Origin: Opitutaceae bacterium
GTDB taxonomy: Bacteria > Verrucomicrobiota > Verrucomicrobiia > Opitutales > Opitutaceae
DNA length: 7,702 nt
Direction: 5' to 3'
Assembly: GCA_005786775.1 (NCBI GenBank)
Contig: SYDD01000231.1
Coordinates: 1-7,702 of the forward strand
Part shown: positions 7,340 to 7,702 of the stretch, piece after piece
Position numbering within the stretch: the first letter of the stretch is position 1
Layout of the letters: the number at the start of each line of letters is the position of its first letter
Notes under the pieces: model-generated
Seen by the model: only the letters and a program-made list of their open reading frames with translations
The model's database searches: none
Told to the model about the DNA's origin: nothing
Program-made: the position numbers and the translations under genes

Positions 7340-7603
7340 TCAACCCTTGACGGGCAGGGCGTTGAACTTCGGCGTGAGGTACTCCGCGCAGCTGTCGAGC
7401 GAAGCGAGCTGCAAGTAGTCCGCCTCCGGGACCTCGATCCCGTGCCGTTTCCGCAGCTCCATCACGATGTCGAGGAAGTCCATGCTATCGAGCTGGAGCT
7501 GGTCGCGGAGCCGCACGTCGGATTTGACATTGGTCAGATCCTCGTCGGGCGCGATGTCGGCGATAATGTCGAGCACCAGCTTCTTACAGTCGTCTTTAGT
7601 CAT
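7340..7603 (-). CDS. Acyl carrier protein
   Basis: This is an 87-residue acidic carrier protein of the usual ACP size. Ser40 within LQLDSMDFLD (Ser codon 7484-7486) is the expected 4'-phosphopantetheine attachment site. The preceding DEDLTNVKSDVRLRDQL and following VMELRKRHGIEVPE match helices I-II and II-III of the four-helix ACP fold. The Leu usual after the serine (DSL) is Met here. It carries growing acyl chains as thioesters and would be the common partner of the synthase, dehydratase and reductase encoded around it. The ATG lies 18 bases after the synthase stop, so the KS-ACP pair is a unit. A terminator follows the gene, which could raise its expression relative to later genes. Its pairing with a dedicated KS suggests a pathway-specific ACP rather than the housekeeping one, though this cannot be proven here. 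Confidence 0.92.
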   Translation of the reverse strand: MTKDDCKKLVLDIIADIAPDEDLTNVKSDVRLRDQLQLDSMDFLDIVMELRKRHGIEVPEADYLQLASLDSCAEYLTPKFNALPVKG

Positions 7604-7621
7604 GGGCGCAGGGGCAGCGGA

Positions 7622-7702
7622 TTAGGGGACAAAGCGACGAACAATCAATGTGGAATTTATCCCGAGCATACCGAAGGAGTTGTTCAGGATGGTGTCGACG
7701 CG
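7622..7702 (-). CDS. Beta-ketoacyl-ACP synthase (FabF/KAS II-like), C-terminal fragment
   Basis: Only the last 26 codons and the TAA stop (7622-7624) lie in the window; the gene continues beyond the right edge. The peptide ends with ILNNSFGMLGINSTLIVRRF. This matches the C-terminal active-site strand of FabF-type ketosynthases (consensus near NSFGFGGTNASLV), including the invariant NSFG and the later Asn. The usual GGTN is changed to LGIN. The catalytic Cys and two His are outside the window, so activity cannot be judged. Its position directly before the ACP gene is typical for type II fatty-acid or polyketide loci. It could alternatively be a chain-length-factor-like partner, which uses the same fold. 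Confidence 0.8.
   Translation of the reverse strand, partial: RVDTILNNSFGMLGINSTLIVRRFVP

Noticed and set aside
6499..7350. A 283-codon open frame on the + strand opposite the first oxidoreductase
   Set aside because: Antisense shadow of a gene with clear FAD motifs; it also runs through the terminator hairpin.

Overview
This is a very GC-rich bacterial window with tightly packed genes. It holds two unrelated parts that meet tail to tail. Base composition, a sialate O-acetylesterase (SASA) type esterase and an Ole-type locus fused to type II fatty-acid genes together suggest a verrucomicrobium, perhaps near Opitutales, or a planctomycete relative. This assignment is an inference from gene content, since no marker gene is present.

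Left part (1-1129, + strand): the 3' portion of a SASA-family carbohydrate esterase gene, cut by the window edge. It ends 28 bases from the last gene of the right part.

Right part (1158-7702, all - strand, read from right to left): an apparent operon of eight genes. The order is the C-terminal end of a beta-ketoacyl-ACP synthase (KS), an acyl carrier protein (ACP), a first CrtI/phytoene-desaturase-like FAD oxidoreductase, a second one, a FabZ-type dehydratase, a FabI-type enoyl reductase, an OleA-type thiolase-fold condensing enzyme and an OleB-type alpha/beta hydrolase. The last five genes overlap or nearly touch (ATGA, ATGA, 8-base gap, ATGGTGA). Only the two oxidoreductase genes are preceded by spacers of about 65 bases. 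The spacer after the ACP gene contains a textbook intrinsic terminator on the coding strand, inside the operon.

Proposed joint function (inference): KS, ACP, FabZ and FabI would build or edit an acyl chain on a dedicated ACP. The two FAD enzymes would desaturate, saturate, isomerise or cyclise it. OleA would then join two acyl chains head to head, with OleB acting on the product. OleC and OleD, which normally complete olefin synthesis with OleA and OleB, do not follow OleB here. They must lie upstream of the window, lie elsewhere, or be absent. The mix of duplicated CrtI-like enzymes with FAS II genes recalls the clusters proposed for ladderane lipids in anammox planctomycetes, but the OleAB ending points to a head-to-head product such as a long-chain olefin or ketone. 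No RNA genes, CRISPR arrays, insertion sequences or attachment sites were seen, and no stretch over 300 bases lacks a gene.
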